64,000 bases of DNA from Paenibacillus senegalimassiliensis (GCF_001486585.1 NZ_LN909044.1:625488-689487), one strand, 5' to 3'. Shown: positions 53,129-62,822, counted from the first letter of the stretch. Program-made: numbers and translations. The notes: generated by a model from the sequence alone, not told the origin.

Positions 53129-53875
53129 TTATTTGGACGAAAACGTACTACTCCATGCGGACGCCATGATATTCTCTTGAGACTCGCCTTTCTTCATCTT
53201 GGCTACCACATCCTTGGGCTCCATTCCAACCTTATCAGCCAAGACAAAGGCTTCTGCTACCTTGTCCTCCGGAAAGTCCTCCGTAGTGAATTGCTCCAGT
53301 TGATCAGCAGTAATTTCTACTCTTGGAAGCGACGAGGAACCATTAACAATATTGAGTTCAGCAGTAATGTCCTTCCAGGTATTCCCGCTTTCTAGCTTTG
53401 AAGAAAGTATTTCTTTGACAGATAGGCCCGATACAAAAGATAGCCTGTCGGCAATCATGATATCATCTGAATTTATCGTGGTGGACGAGGTTAAACTCTC
53501 CAGATACTCCGTATCAAAAGCTTGAGGCACAAAAGTTTTATATTCATTCTGATAGCTAGCAAACACGTTCTCCCAAGAAGCGCCTTTCTCCCTTTGCTTG
53601 ACTAGCGCTTCTAATTGGTCCATCTTTCCGTATTGATGAAAAAGGAAGGTGTAAGCTACCATCAAATCGCCCCGGTGATGCGATTCATTTAATTGTTGTA
53701 ATTCAGTCTTAAACTTATCGTGAACATCAAGGGAGGTGAGCCACTCTTCATATGTAGGTTTCGCTGATCCTCCAATCCACCCGGATTGCGCAAGCACGGA
53801 GCCTATTTGAAAAACAACTCCTGATACGGCAATAGCCAGTAGAATCAAAACTAATTTATTGACTTTCCATTTCAT
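53129..53875 (-). CDS. Small membrane-anchored helical-repeat protein (partner A)
   Basis: 248 residues. One N-terminal membrane helix (LVLILLAIAVSGVVFQIGSV) leaves the rest outside. The outer part carries repeated helix units with the pattern G-x-(S/E)-x-x-(E/D)-(I/V)-x-x-x(K)-x-G: SGLSVKEILSSKLESGNTWK and VGMEPKDVVAKMKKGESQEN. The same pattern occurs in the next gene's product. I do not recognise a named family. Lying between the FN3 proteins and the YD-repeat toxin, with 42 bases to the toxin gene, it may anchor, export or present the toxin. Confidence 0.75.
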   Translation of the reverse strand: MKWKVNKLVLILLAIAVSGVVFQIGSVLAQSGWIGGSAKPTYEEWLTSLDVHDKFKTELQQLNESHHRGDLMVAYTFLFHQYGKMDQLEALVKQREKGASWENVFASYQNEYKTFVPQAFDTEYLESLTSSTTINSDDIMIADRLSFVSGLSVKEILSSKLESGNTWKDITAELNIVNGSSSLPRVEITADQLEQFTTEDFPEDKVAEAFVLADKVGMEPKDVVAKMKKGESQENIMASAWSSTFSSK

Positions 53876-53888
53876 AAAAGTTACTCCT

Positions 53889-54848
53889 TTATGGCAGGTT
53901 AGGATTTAAGGCATCCAGTTCCTGTTGAATTTGTTCGGATGGGTTCACCGGATTTACGTTAGGAACCTCCGGAACACTAAAGCCCTCGCTAGGCCTGTCT
54001 ATGTTCACCTCTTCAGAAGCAGTAGAATTCTTCTGATTTATACCAGTAGATGGTGTTGGGCTATGACCGGAATTCATAACCGCTCGTTGATTGATTTGCT
54101 CAAGCAGTAGCTCTTCAATGTAAGCCACCGTAATCATTGAATCTGGCAAGTGTCCAGCCGTCTTTACCTCTTTATCCTTCAAATAAGCATCCCGATCTTC
54201 CATATAAAATTGCAAGTCCAAGTCAAACTGAAGTGAGAGCAAGTATTCATCCATAACATTACTTGTATCACCAAGCTCCTCTTTTAGAGCAAGCAAATAA
54301 TAAACGGCTGCTGCCGAGTCATATTTTTCTGCCAAGCTTTGAGCTGCTTCCTTCTTCAAATTGTCCCCTTTGGGTTCTAATTCTCCGGCAACTGGGATAG
54401 CCGGCGATGAAGGGACTGCAGATGCTCCCACAATCTCCTTCAATTGAAATTCGACCCGCTCTGCTATTAGTTTGGCACCCTGAATATCTTCATCGGAAAA
54501 CCCGGAACTTCTCAGCTTGATTACGGTCTCTTCCATGTTCTTCTCTGTGAGGAGGGAGCTACGTGCCTCTCGCTCCTGCGTATAGCTCCCTTTCTCAAAC
54601 TTAAGACGCTCAAGAATTTGATTCCAAGACAAGCCGGATTGTTTAAGCTGCGTAATTTCTTCTGAACTAGCTCCAGTCAAATTTGAGATGTCAGCTACAA
54701 TTTGCTCTACTGAGCCTTCCAAATCCCCTAATGCTGATGTCCTAGTCTCTTGTCTATGCGTAAATACATATAGGACAGTTGGAAAGACCAGAGCTGCGAT
54801 GACTAAGAATACCAAAGTTTTGTAGCTTAATTTGCTGATTCCTTTCAC
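53889..54848 (-). CDS. Small membrane-anchored helical-repeat protein (partner B)
   Basis: 319 residues from a GTG at 54848 behind GAGGTTGG. N-terminal membrane anchor (LVFLVIAALVFPTVLYVF). The outer part has the repeat type of partner A (LTGASSEEITQLKQSGLSWN, SGFSDEDIQGAKLIAERVEF) and ends in a Pro/Asn/Ser-rich tail (about 260-319). Unrecognised. Because A and B share motifs and neighbourhood, they look like relatives that may form a hetero-complex at the membrane. Confidence 0.75.
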   Translation of the reverse strand: MKGISKLSYKTLVFLVIAALVFPTVLYVFTHRQETRTSALGDLEGSVEQIVADISNLTGASSEEITQLKQSGLSWNQILERLKFEKGSYTQEREARSSLLTEKNMEETVIKLRSSGFSDEDIQGAKLIAERVEFQLKEIVGASAVPSSPAIPVAGELEPKGDNLKKEAAQSLAEKYDSAAAVYYLLALKEELGDTSNVMDEYLLSLQFDLDLQFYMEDRDAYLKDKEVKTAGHLPDSMITVAYIEELLLEQINQRAVMNSGHSPTPSTGINQKNSTASEEVNIDRPSEGFSVPEVPNVNPVNPSEQIQQELDALNPNLP

Positions 54849-54872
54849 ATTACCAACCTCGACCTTCCAGAA

Positions 54873-57800
54873 TTATTCAACAAATACGTCAATCGAAGCC
54901 TGTCCATCAATTTGTGATTTGAATGTTAGAGTACACACCTCACCTGACCAGGATGTTCCCGGTACAACATTCCGTTTGATTGTATATGCAGCCTGTCCCG
55001 CAGAGTAAGTCACTTCCACATCAGAACCTGGAATCGGTCCCGACGAAATTAAGTCTAGCTCAGGAGTATATTGATAGAGGTCTGTGACTTCTAACTGGCT
55101 GGTATCGTACTTAACAACAAAGGTCATTTCGCTAAAATCCTGGACATTAAAGGCCAACAGTGACAAATCAAAGCTTTGCCCCCGCTTAACATCGACAATA
55201 TAGGTAGGGCTGGTCGTGCTCGCATTTAAAGCTAAACTCCATGCGGTGACCCCGGTTTCATTTTTTGCCCGGAGGCGATACATATGGGATGTTCCTGGCT
55301 GAAGATCTTGATGCGTATAAGAATCAAGTGGACCGAGATCCATGGTTTGCCCGTCTATTTCCAAATCGTATCCTGTGGCCCCTTCGACTCGTTCCCAATG
55401 AAGCTCTATGGAGTTCGTCGTCGGAAATCCTGTTAAACTTGAAGGTGCATCCGGCGGATCTGGAAGAGTCGACAACGATAAGACAGCTACCCAAGTTCCC
55501 TGCCCATCTTCCTCCTTCAAGCGAATTCGATAGGCATGCGTTTCTTCTGCATTTAAACCACCATGATGATAGATAGTGTCTGAACCAAGATCACGAAGAA
55601 CCCCGTCTACTTCAATCTCATATCTGGCTTTTTGCTCGACTGTATCCCAAGTAATTGTAATGGCATGATTAGTTACAATAGCACCCATATTCGTTAAAGA
55701 ACGATTTGCTTCTCCCTCAGGAAATGTATTCATGGTCGCGGGCTTGGTCCACTCACTATATCCGCTCACATTACGAGCCCTAATCCGATAAGAATGTGTA
55801 CTCCCAGAGGTTAAATCCGTATGAACAAATTGAGTAGTCGGGACGGTCTCAATTGGACCACCGTCAATCTCAACTTCGTAATTGTCAGCATGTGGAACCT
55901 GATACCACATCACCGTAATCGAAGTTTGATCGGCTGTCGTCATAACGTTCGTTGGTGTAGTTGGCTTTTCCGGTAATGTCGTAACTGCGAGTGGAACAGA
56001 CCATGGACTTTTCCCTCCCTCATTCACCGCACGTACCCGGTAAGTATGACCACTCAGCGGCAACAGATTAGCATCTGTATAGCTAAGCTGATTATCGTTG
56101 TCGAGAATGAGTCCATCGGCCTCAACCTCGTACATAGTGGCTCCCTCTACAGCCCCCCATTGAATGGTGATCTGATGGATAGCTGCTTCAAAAGTCAGCC
56201 CATCTGGAGCAGTTGGCGGATATGGTAGTGTGTCAACGTTTATCGGAATACTCCATTCTCCAATGCCTCCGGCATTTTGGGCTCTGATTCGAAACGTATG
56301 GCTCGTTTTTGGCAGGAAACCACCCTGAATGAATTGGGGTTGCTCCCCAGCACTTATTACTCTTCCATCCATCTCCACATCATAGCTATCAGCTCGCGCC
56401 ACGCTGTCCCAAGAAATTTGCAACTCTGTTTGCGTAGGAACAACCTTAATATTGTCTGGAATGCCTGGGGGGTCAGGCAAGGTAAATACCGTGACTGCCT
56501 GACTCCAGTTGCCTGTCCCACCCGCATTGTTAGCCCTTACCCTGTAGCTATGCTTCGTATTGGGTAAAAGCCCACCATGTGTGTATGACGTCGTAGATCC
56601 CACATTCATGATGGAACCATCAGCTTCTACGTCGAAATAAGAGACACCTGGAGTGCCGGGCCAACTTAGCCTGATTGCAGTCTGTTCGGGCTCAGCGTTA
56701 ATCGTGGTTGGAGGACTAGCCAAAGTAGTTAAACTTAGAGAGTTACCAAATGCAGTCTCCAATCCGGATTTATTACGTGCCTTTACCTTAAAGGAATAGT
56801 TCGTATTAGCTGCTAGCCCATGAATAGTAATTTTTTTATTTGTGGAAGTAATCCATGTTGGGGTTTTGGTTAACATACCGTTCGAGCCAACATAGTCAAT
56901 TCCTGACATGACCTGATATGTAGTTGTTGCCGGATTATTATCTTGCAAAGATAATACTACCGACTTCTCTGTCACTTGATTCTTGATTATTGCAGGCAAC
57001 GCTGCCAGAGTCTGAACCGTTTGCTCTGTCGCTCCGATATGGCCGACAGCATCGCGAGCCTCAAACTTGATGTTGTATGTTGTATCTGGCGTCAGATTAG
57101 ATTGTGTGTAAGTTGTTGCTGTCGTCCATGAGCTTACATTCGTCCCTGTAGTGTATCGGTAAGGTGAAGCGGCCAGACCTGAAACACTGTCCGTCGCTGA
57201 ACCTTTAATTTGAACTGTAGTAGCTGTCGGAGTGACTGTCACCGTCCTCATCACAGGATTTGACTTGTCTACCTTAATTGTGACTGTATCCTGGGCGGTG
57301 TCCGATCCATCATTAGCAGTAAATCGCATCGTATGCTGACCTTCAGAAAGGGAGCCAATATTTAATGCATTGAAGCTTACGGTTTGCGTATTTCTTGAAT
57401 TCGTTATACTTTTGGTATCTCTCGGTGCCGTCTCTGCATCCACATAATAAGCTAACTGTAGCCTGTCACTGTCCGGGTCGGTAACTTTGACAGTAGGGAT
57501 GAAGGCCGTATTTAAATCACTCAACACTTGCCCGGATGATGGAGATAATACCTCCAAAGTAGGAATTTGCTGAATTTGCTCGAAGATTTTGGTTAAGCTG
57601 TCCGCAAAATCGCTATACAAGTCAAGGTACATGCCCCCCGTGCCATTAGACATTTGCTGAAACTGTGATTGAATTCCGCTAATACCAATAGCCGTTAATG
57701 TAATTTGCATATTTCTCATGTATTGAGTTGTACTGGGGACCGTGTACCCAAGATCACTTGTAACAACTTCATCTCCTATAAGAATGAAGTATTTCTTGGC

Positions 57801-58166
57801 GTTCACGTCGAATGGATATTCCTGGCCCGCTTTCATGATGGCATCAAGTCCATTCTCAATGCCCCCGTCGGTTGTAATTCGGCCAACCTGAGTTTTGAAC
57901 GTTTCAACATTGCTCGTCAGACTATAGCGTGTGACCTCATCGTTATAAACTACCAAGCCTAGACGATAGGATATGCCCCTGGCAGCCAGTTTATTGGCAA
58001 AGTCGCTGACATTATTCTTAACAGCGGTAATCGAAGGCCCCATACTACCCGACTTATCTATAATAAATACGATATCGATGCTGCTCTTCGCCAACACTGG
58101 AGAAGGAACAGCAACGGTAGAGAGGATAAGTAACAGACAAAAGACCACTAAAAACAAACGTTTCAC
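54873..58166 (-). CDS. Secreted von Willebrand A + fibronectin-III repeat protein
   Basis: 1097 residues from a GTG at 58166 after AAGGAGTG. Signal peptide of about 26 residues. VWA domain (about 29-205) with the metal-ion site DKSGSMG and a later GDEVVT. Then a cadherin/Ig-like domain (about 210-300) and roughly eight FN3-like repeats (WD-x(n)-Y-x-VE-DG, then YRVRA-x-N). The C-terminal 120 residues are a cohesin-like beta sandwich (FDLSLLAFNVQDFSEMTFVV). VWA domains bind ligands through Mg2+. This suggests an adhesive surface protein. It shares its C-terminal module with the gene upstream. No LPXTG or SLH anchor is seen. Confidence 0.87.
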   Translation of the reverse strand: MKRLFLVVFCLLLILSTVAVPSPVLAKSSIDIVFIIDKSGSMGPSITAVKNNVSDFANKLAARGISYRLGLVVYNDEVTRYSLTSNVETFKTQVGRITTDGGIENGLDAIMKAGQEYPFDVNAKKYFILIGDEVVTSDLGYTVPSTTQYMRNMQITLTAIGISGIQSQFQQMSNGTGGMYLDLYSDFADSLTKIFEQIQQIPTLEVLSPSSGQVLSDLNTAFIPTVKVTDPDSDRLQLAYYVDAETAPRDTKSITNSRNTQTVSFNALNIGSLSEGQHTMRFTANDGSDTAQDTVTIKVDKSNPVMRTVTVTPTATTVQIKGSATDSVSGLAASPYRYTTGTNVSSWTTATTYTQSNLTPDTTYNIKFEARDAVGHIGATEQTVQTLAALPAIIKNQVTEKSVVLSLQDNNPATTTYQVMSGIDYVGSNGMLTKTPTWITSTNKKITIHGLAANTNYSFKVKARNKSGLETAFGNSLSLTTLASPPTTINAEPEQTAIRLSWPGTPGVSYFDVEADGSIMNVGSTTSYTHGGLLPNTKHSYRVRANNAGGTGNWSQAVTVFTLPDPPGIPDNIKVVPTQTELQISWDSVARADSYDVEMDGRVISAGEQPQFIQGGFLPKTSHTFRIRAQNAGGIGEWSIPINVDTLPYPPTAPDGLTFEAAIHQITIQWGAVEGATMYEVEADGLILDNDNQLSYTDANLLPLSGHTYRVRAVNEGGKSPWSVPLAVTTLPEKPTTPTNVMTTADQTSITVMWYQVPHADNYEVEIDGGPIETVPTTQFVHTDLTSGSTHSYRIRARNVSGYSEWTKPATMNTFPEGEANRSLTNMGAIVTNHAITITWDTVEQKARYEIEVDGVLRDLGSDTIYHHGGLNAEETHAYRIRLKEEDGQGTWVAVLSLSTLPDPPDAPSSLTGFPTTNSIELHWERVEGATGYDLEIDGQTMDLGPLDSYTHQDLQPGTSHMYRLRAKNETGVTAWSLALNASTTSPTYIVDVKRGQSFDLSLLAFNVQDFSEMTFVVKYDTSQLEVTDLYQYTPELDLISSGPIPGSDVEVTYSAGQAAYTIKRNVVPGTSWSGEVCTLTFKSQIDGQASIDVFVE

Positions 58167-58187
58167 GGTTTCACTCCTTCATGGGGA

Positions 58188-61100
58188 CTACTCGACAAAA
58201 TAGGTAATGCTGGAAGGGTTATTAGTTATAGCTAGGAAGCGAATTCCATTCACGAAGGTTGACCCTGACCCCTGAATTCGAATCACAATTTCCCCTGGAA
58301 TAAAGCTTTCAATACTCATGTCGGCATTCTCAATAGGGCCTGAATGAAGTTCAGCTATCGGAGTTAAAGTGCTTAAGTCCAATACCTCTACTTCACTGGG
58401 ATCATAGGTTACGGTAACCTTGGAATTTGAACCGACGGCCTTTGGAGGTGCAACAACGACCAGGTTAAAAATATTGTCCTTCCCAACGTCTGCGATCATT
58501 TCGGTAATCGTTCTTTTCTCAAGAAAATCCGACCATTCGTTCGCTTGGTTGGTACTGTGGACTCTAACTCGGTATACATGGATTGTATTGGGCTCCAAGT
58601 TCTGATGCATATAACTAGTCTCAAAAATTCCCGACACGACCTCCCCGTCAACCTCCAAATCATAGCTGTCTGCATTCGCCGCCGAACTCCACTTCAAATC
58701 AATAGAATTCTTAGTAGCGTGGTCTGAAATAAATCTGACCACCTCTGCTGTTGTGGTTACAGTTACGGGATCGCTCCATTCACTTATCGAGATGTCGTTT
58801 CTTGCTCGAACCCGGTAAGTATAAGTAGCCCCTGAAGGTAAGTTTAGATGCTCAAAAGTTACCTCAGAGCCGCTATGAATTACCTCTCCATTGGCTTCAA
58901 CATCGTACTCGGTTGCCCCCTCCACTCCATCCCATTTTATTGTGATTCTATCGCTATAGGGAATCGCTTCCTGAATAACAGGAATTCCCAATCCTGTTGT
59001 CTGAACCACAGCCTCGCTCCACGGTCCGAATATAAACCCATTCTTTGCTCTTACCCGGTATACGTGGGTAGAGCTCGGCTCCAGGCCATCATGGATATAG
59101 CCTGGAACATCGCCTGCATCAATGACTTCTCCATCTGCTGCAACATCATATCCTGTTGCCCCAGATACAGGATCCCAAGTGAGCGATATGAAATTCATTG
59201 AGGGATTAGCAGCGAAATGCTCAGGAATACCTAGTAATGTCATAACTATAACCATCTCACTCCAAGGGCCTTCACCACCTGCACTTCTAGCTCTAACCCG
59301 ATATTGATGCTCGGAATACGGTAATAAGTCTTTATGTTCAAAAGAGAGTTCAAGTCCAAGGTTATATATTTCCCCATCAGCTTCCACATCGTACGCCATT
59401 GCTCCTATGACGGGATCCCAGGTCAGTTCAATAGTAGATGCTGTAGCTTTACCCTGTATATTTACAGGAAAGTCAGCCAGAGTAACTCGGGTAATCAGAT
59501 CAGTCCATTCTCCAGTGACTTCCCCATTACGTGCACGCACTCTGTAGGTATGCTCCGTATTGGATAAGAGCTTGCCATGGGCGAAAAAGATACTAGTTCC
59601 GTTATCTATAACTGATCCATCTACTTCAATGTCGTAGCTAGTTGCTCCTGATACAGGATCCCAGACCAAATTGATTTGATCTCTTTCGGCTTCAGCCTTC
59701 AGGTTCTGTGGAATAGAAGGTAACGTCACTACCGTCACTAACTCACTCCAATGACTATTGCCTAGTTCGCTGCCAGACCGAACACGATAAGTATGGATTG
59801 TATTTGGCATTAGCCCTTCATGGGTGTAACTCGTTCCAATGACTTGATTAGTTGTACCATCCACCTCAAGGTCGTACCATTTGGCACCTGAAACAGCGTC
59901 CCAGTTCACATCGATAGACGTGTCCTTCGCAGTGGCCCGGAGTCCACTTGAGGTTCCTGGCAAAGTAGCATGAGCTACGACCTCGCTCCACCCTCCTGAA
60001 CCACTAGAGTTTACAGCTCTAACCCGAAAAGCACGCTGCATGTTAGGGTTTAAGTTCCGCTCGGTATATTCAGTTGAATTGTTGTTATTTACAATATCCC
60101 CGCTTGTTTCAACTTCATAGAAATTGGCCCCCGTGACGGCATCCCAAACCAATTGAATTTCGTTACTAGTTGAATTTAACCGGAGATTGTTAGGAATTCC
60201 CGGAAGTGTCCACGCCTCCCTTATATTCGACCACTCTCCGTGAAGCGGACCATCATTGGCTCTCACACGGTAGACGTGCAAGGTACCGGAATCAAGCGGA
60301 AAATGAGAATAACTATCTTGATCTCCGAGAACAATGACCGCACCATCTGCTTCCAGTTCATATCCTTCCGCATTAAAGGAGGTAGTCCAACTCAGATCAA
60401 TATCTGCCGCGGAGGGCTTAAGAGCAAGATTTGGTACAGCAAAAGGACTCAGTTGGCTTTGCGGAACTACTTCTTGGGGAATGGAACCACTCTCCCATGA
60501 AAGAACTGCAAGTGGTTGGTTGTTGTCCGTGGTAAATTCCATTTGAATATTGTACATCTGATCAGCTTCTAGCCTAATCTGACCTCGTTGATTATCCTCT
60601 CCATGTTGATCCCATGTATTTATCAACAGTTCGTCGTTAACCCAGAGTCGAACTCCTCCATTAGTCTCAGTGCTAAACGTATATACTTCTGAAGTATAGG
60701 ACTGGATTTGGCCTGTCCAACGGACAGAAGCTTTTGAAGATGACAAATTGATAGGAAGGATGCCTCTTAAATGAATATTAGAATCAAGCATCACCGTACG
60801 GGAACCCAACAAACTCTCTTGGGGAAAGTACTCCGCTTTTAAACCGTATGGAGTGTACTTCAGCTTGGTTTTCCCTTCGTTACCTCCGGAGGTCACCTCC
60901 GGTTGGTGATTAGAGGTAATGTCTCCTCCGATAGCCCATACGCCTCCAGTGATTACATTAAGGCGATTATTGATATGAACGGTATCTCTGACGAAGAAAT
61001 CTCCCGAGGTGATCATGAGATCCGCTACATCGTTATTGGACACTAAATCTCCGACTAGCAATTCATCTTGAATATTCATCTCAACTTTAGTATTGATGTG

Positions 61101-62237
61101 CAAACTATTCTCAACAATAAGACGCTGTGCGTTAATTTCCAGGGATCCACTATTATAAGTCAAATTCCCAACAACCATTTCATCAGTAACGTATACACTT
61201 GAATCACTGTTCAAATGCATTGCCCCTGATACAATCAGGTTAGCCCCAGCTTCAAAGTCCTTCTCTGGAGGAAGAACCATAATCTGGCCTCCCTGATTGG
61301 CGTTAAGGTCCCCTGTTACGCTGAGTGTTCCGTAAACCTTCAGCGTCAAATCTTTATTCATATTTATTCCATTTGTCACCAGATAAACGGGATGAGTTGG
61401 CGAGCCAAACGTGACCGAGTTATCGAGATTTAACTGCCCCGTTCTTATAACTTCCTCAGCTTCCTCGTAAGGTTGCCATTTTGCTTGAAGAACATCAAGC
61501 TCCCTCTTCATATATCTGCCTATCTCCACTTGAAGTTCAGGGACAGAGAACGCCGGAATCATATGATGCTCATTGCGTTGATTACCAGATAATATAATCT
61601 GATTGCCTGTAATAACGTTATCTTCAGCAGGCAATTCAATACGCGGTTTAATCATTTCCCTTTCATTCCTAATGGAAATCAGGGCAGGAGCAATTTCCAA
61701 ATACTGCAAAGCCGTTGTAGCAGACTCATCATTAACCGTTAGAGTTAACTTACCATCTGTTACATTGATTATTGTACTGGCCAGATAGGACGCCCCTGCG
61801 GGAACATCTACCTGATCTAACACAGCCACCCCCTCTGCTTGAAGAATGTTAAGACTTTCCTTCTCCATATCACCAACCGCGACTGTAAGATCATATCTAC
61901 CGTTAGGGAGATCCATCTCCCATACAGAATCCGGTTGTAAACGTATGTATGAATTTTCAAGAGGAGGCCATTCATATGTACTATATGTCACAGTTGTTAC
62001 AGTCTGATCTGCGGACCAGCCGTAACGGTTTCCATTCCTTTCTTCATACAAATCTCCATAATCAGGAAGATATCCTTTTGTCTCCTCTGCCCCTTTAGCC
62101 AAAAAGTCTACTTTAATTGATGGAAGAGATGACGAGAGATTTGAAGAGGCATTTAAAGTAGAATTCCATGGATAAATAAGTTGAATCATCAGAGAGAAAC
62201 AGAGAAGTAATAAAGCCCTAGAATTAGTACTCTTCAT
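58188..62237 (-). CDS. Giant secreted PA14 + fibronectin-III repeat protein, first gene of the c-di-GMP-controlled operon
   Basis: 1349 residues. Signal peptide of about 30 residues, then a galactose-binding-like beta domain (about 40-190), a beta-helix-like polar stretch (about 270-460), and a PA14 domain (about 470-610, with FSTETNGGVRLWVNDELLIN), which binds glycans. About eight FN3 repeats follow (pattern W-D-x-V-x-G-A-x-x-Y-D-V-E-x-D-G), and last a cohesin-like domain homologous to the end of the next gene's product. Start ATG at 62237 after GACAGGAGC. The four following genes are separated by only 13-42 bases, so the riboswitch upstream should control all of them. Exact function unknown; adhesion or scaffold is inferred. 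Confidence 0.86.
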   Translation of the reverse strand: MKSTNSRALLLLCFSLMIQLIYPWNSTLNASSNLSSSLPSIKVDFLAKGAEETKGYLPDYGDLYEERNGNRYGWSADQTVTTVTYSTYEWPPLENSYIRLQPDSVWEMDLPNGRYDLTVAVGDMEKESLNILQAEGVAVLDQVDVPAGASYLASTIINVTDGKLTLTVNDESATTALQYLEIAPALISIRNEREMIKPRIELPAEDNVITGNQIILSGNQRNEHHMIPAFSVPELQVEIGRYMKRELDVLQAKWQPYEEAEEVIRTGQLNLDNSVTFGSPTHPVYLVTNGINMNKDLTLKVYGTLSVTGDLNANQGGQIMVLPPEKDFEAGANLIVSGAMHLNSDSSVYVTDEMVVGNLTYNSGSLEINAQRLIVENSLHINTKVEMNIQDELLVGDLVSNNDVADLMITSGDFFVRDTVHINNRLNVITGGVWAIGGDITSNHQPEVTSGGNEGKTKLKYTPYGLKAEYFPQESLLGSRTVMLDSNIHLRGILPINLSSSKASVRWTGQIQSYTSEVYTFSTETNGGVRLWVNDELLINTWDQHGEDNQRGQIRLEADQMYNIQMEFTTDNNQPLAVLSWESGSIPQEVVPQSQLSPFAVPNLALKPSAADIDLSWTTSFNAEGYELEADGAVIVLGDQDSYSHFPLDSGTLHVYRVRANDGPLHGEWSNIREAWTLPGIPNNLRLNSTSNEIQLVWDAVTGANFYEVETSGDIVNNNNSTEYTERNLNPNMQRAFRVRAVNSSGSGGWSEVVAHATLPGTSSGLRATAKDTSIDVNWDAVSGAKWYDLEVDGTTNQVIGTSYTHEGLMPNTIHTYRVRSGSELGNSHWSELVTVVTLPSIPQNLKAEAERDQINLVWDPVSGATSYDIEVDGSVIDNGTSIFFAHGKLLSNTEHTYRVRARNGEVTGEWTDLITRVTLADFPVNIQGKATASTIELTWDPVIGAMAYDVEADGEIYNLGLELSFEHKDLLPYSEHQYRVRARSAGGEGPWSEMVIVMTLLGIPEHFAANPSMNFISLTWDPVSGATGYDVAADGEVIDAGDVPGYIHDGLEPSSTHVYRVRAKNGFIFGPWSEAVVQTTGLGIPVIQEAIPYSDRITIKWDGVEGATEYDVEANGEVIHSGSEVTFEHLNLPSGATYTYRVRARNDISISEWSDPVTVTTTAEVVRFISDHATKNSIDLKWSSAANADSYDLEVDGEVVSGIFETSYMHQNLEPNTIHVYRVRVHSTNQANEWSDFLEKRTITEMIADVGKDNIFNLVVVAPPKAVGSNSKVTVTYDPSEVEVLDLSTLTPIAELHSGPIENADMSIESFIPGEIVIRIQGSGSTFVNGIRFLAITNNPSSITYFVE

Positions 62238-62259
62238 TAATTAGTTCAGCTCCTGTCTA

Positions 62260-62374
62260 AAAATAAAAAAAACAAGCCAATTAGGTAACCCGGCTACCGT
62301 CACACTGGAGTTACAACCAATGTCCTAGGCCCGTGGCTTTGCGTCCCCGTCTTTCGATCGGGTTTGCCATTGTC
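62260..62374 (-). ncRNA. Class I cyclic-di-GMP riboswitch (GEMM) with T-run expression platform
   Basis: Minus-strand reading contains the class hallmarks: GGCAAACC (62368-62361), a stem capped by a GAAA tetraloop (C-GAAA-G at 62356-62351), GACGCAAAGCC (62346-62336), GGCCTAGG for tetraloop docking, and GGTAGCCGGGTTACC near the 3' end (62298-62284). P1 can form from CAAT and ATTG. The 3' arm TGGCTTG runs into eight T (about 62273-62266), forming an intrinsic terminator. The arm can also pair with AAGCCA (62339-62334), an alternative structure. Whether c-di-GMP turns the operon on or off is not settled by sequence; pairing geometry mildly favours ON. Confidence 0.92.
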
Positions 62375-62435
62375 TTTCGCTTGAATTTATTCCTTTTGAA
62401 TCAATTTTATGGATCGAAACTCCCATGAAAAATAT

Positions 62436-62470
62436 ATTATACCAATTTTGTTAATCCCACAATTACCAAT
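62436..62470 (-). promoter_or_regulatory. Promoter of the c-di-GMP-controlled operon
   Basis: TATAAT (62441-62436, minus strand) with TGG before it (extended -10), giving a start near 62429 and a leader of about 190 bases that includes the whole riboswitch. The -35 is poor, so an activator is possible. The remaining AT-rich stretch 62471-62577 shows nothing else clear. Confidence 0.65.
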
Positions 62471-62577
62471 AAAATAATAATATTTAACTAATTTATGTTA
62501 CTAGGACTTTTTTACTTTTCGCTCCATTTATTTCTTGATGCCTAAATACCAGGGACGTGACGCATGTGAGTGAACGA

Positions 62578-62617
62578 CAAAAAAAGTAGTACGCAAATAA
62601 ATTGCATGCTACTTTTT
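62578..62617 (-). terminator. Terminator of the 65-codon membrane protein gene
   Basis: AAAAAGTAG and CTACTTTTT with ATGCAA/TTGCGT inside the stem, then further T on the minus strand. Follows the gene's stop at 62634. Confidence 0.8.
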
Positions 62618-62633
62618 ATAATAAATCTATGGT

Positions 62634-62822
62634 TTAGTTGACCCACCTTACAATGAGAATGACAACGGCAACAATGCCTACGATAATAAGTAGATTGGTC
62701 ACCTGTCTCCAAAAACCTGAAGCTCCCTGGGTATGGTAATGATGAGCATTAACATCGTGGTTGGCTTTATGTCCGCCAGGATCGGTCGAATTCGCTGGGG
62801 GACCTGGGTTAAAATCAGACAT
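62634..62822 (-). CDS. Small single-helix membrane protein
   Basis: 62 residues from the ATG at 62822 (GGAGATGATC in front). The polar, His/Asn/Gly-rich front (DFNPGPPANSTDPGGHKANH) is followed by one C-terminal membrane helix (about 41-58, LLIIVGIVAVVILIVRW). Probably tail-anchored. It has its own terminator. No family recognised, and the His-rich front could bind metal. Confidence 0.65.
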   Translation of the reverse strand: MSDFNPGPPANSTDPGGHKANHDVNAHHYHTQGASGFWRQVTNLLIIVGIVAVVILIVRWVN

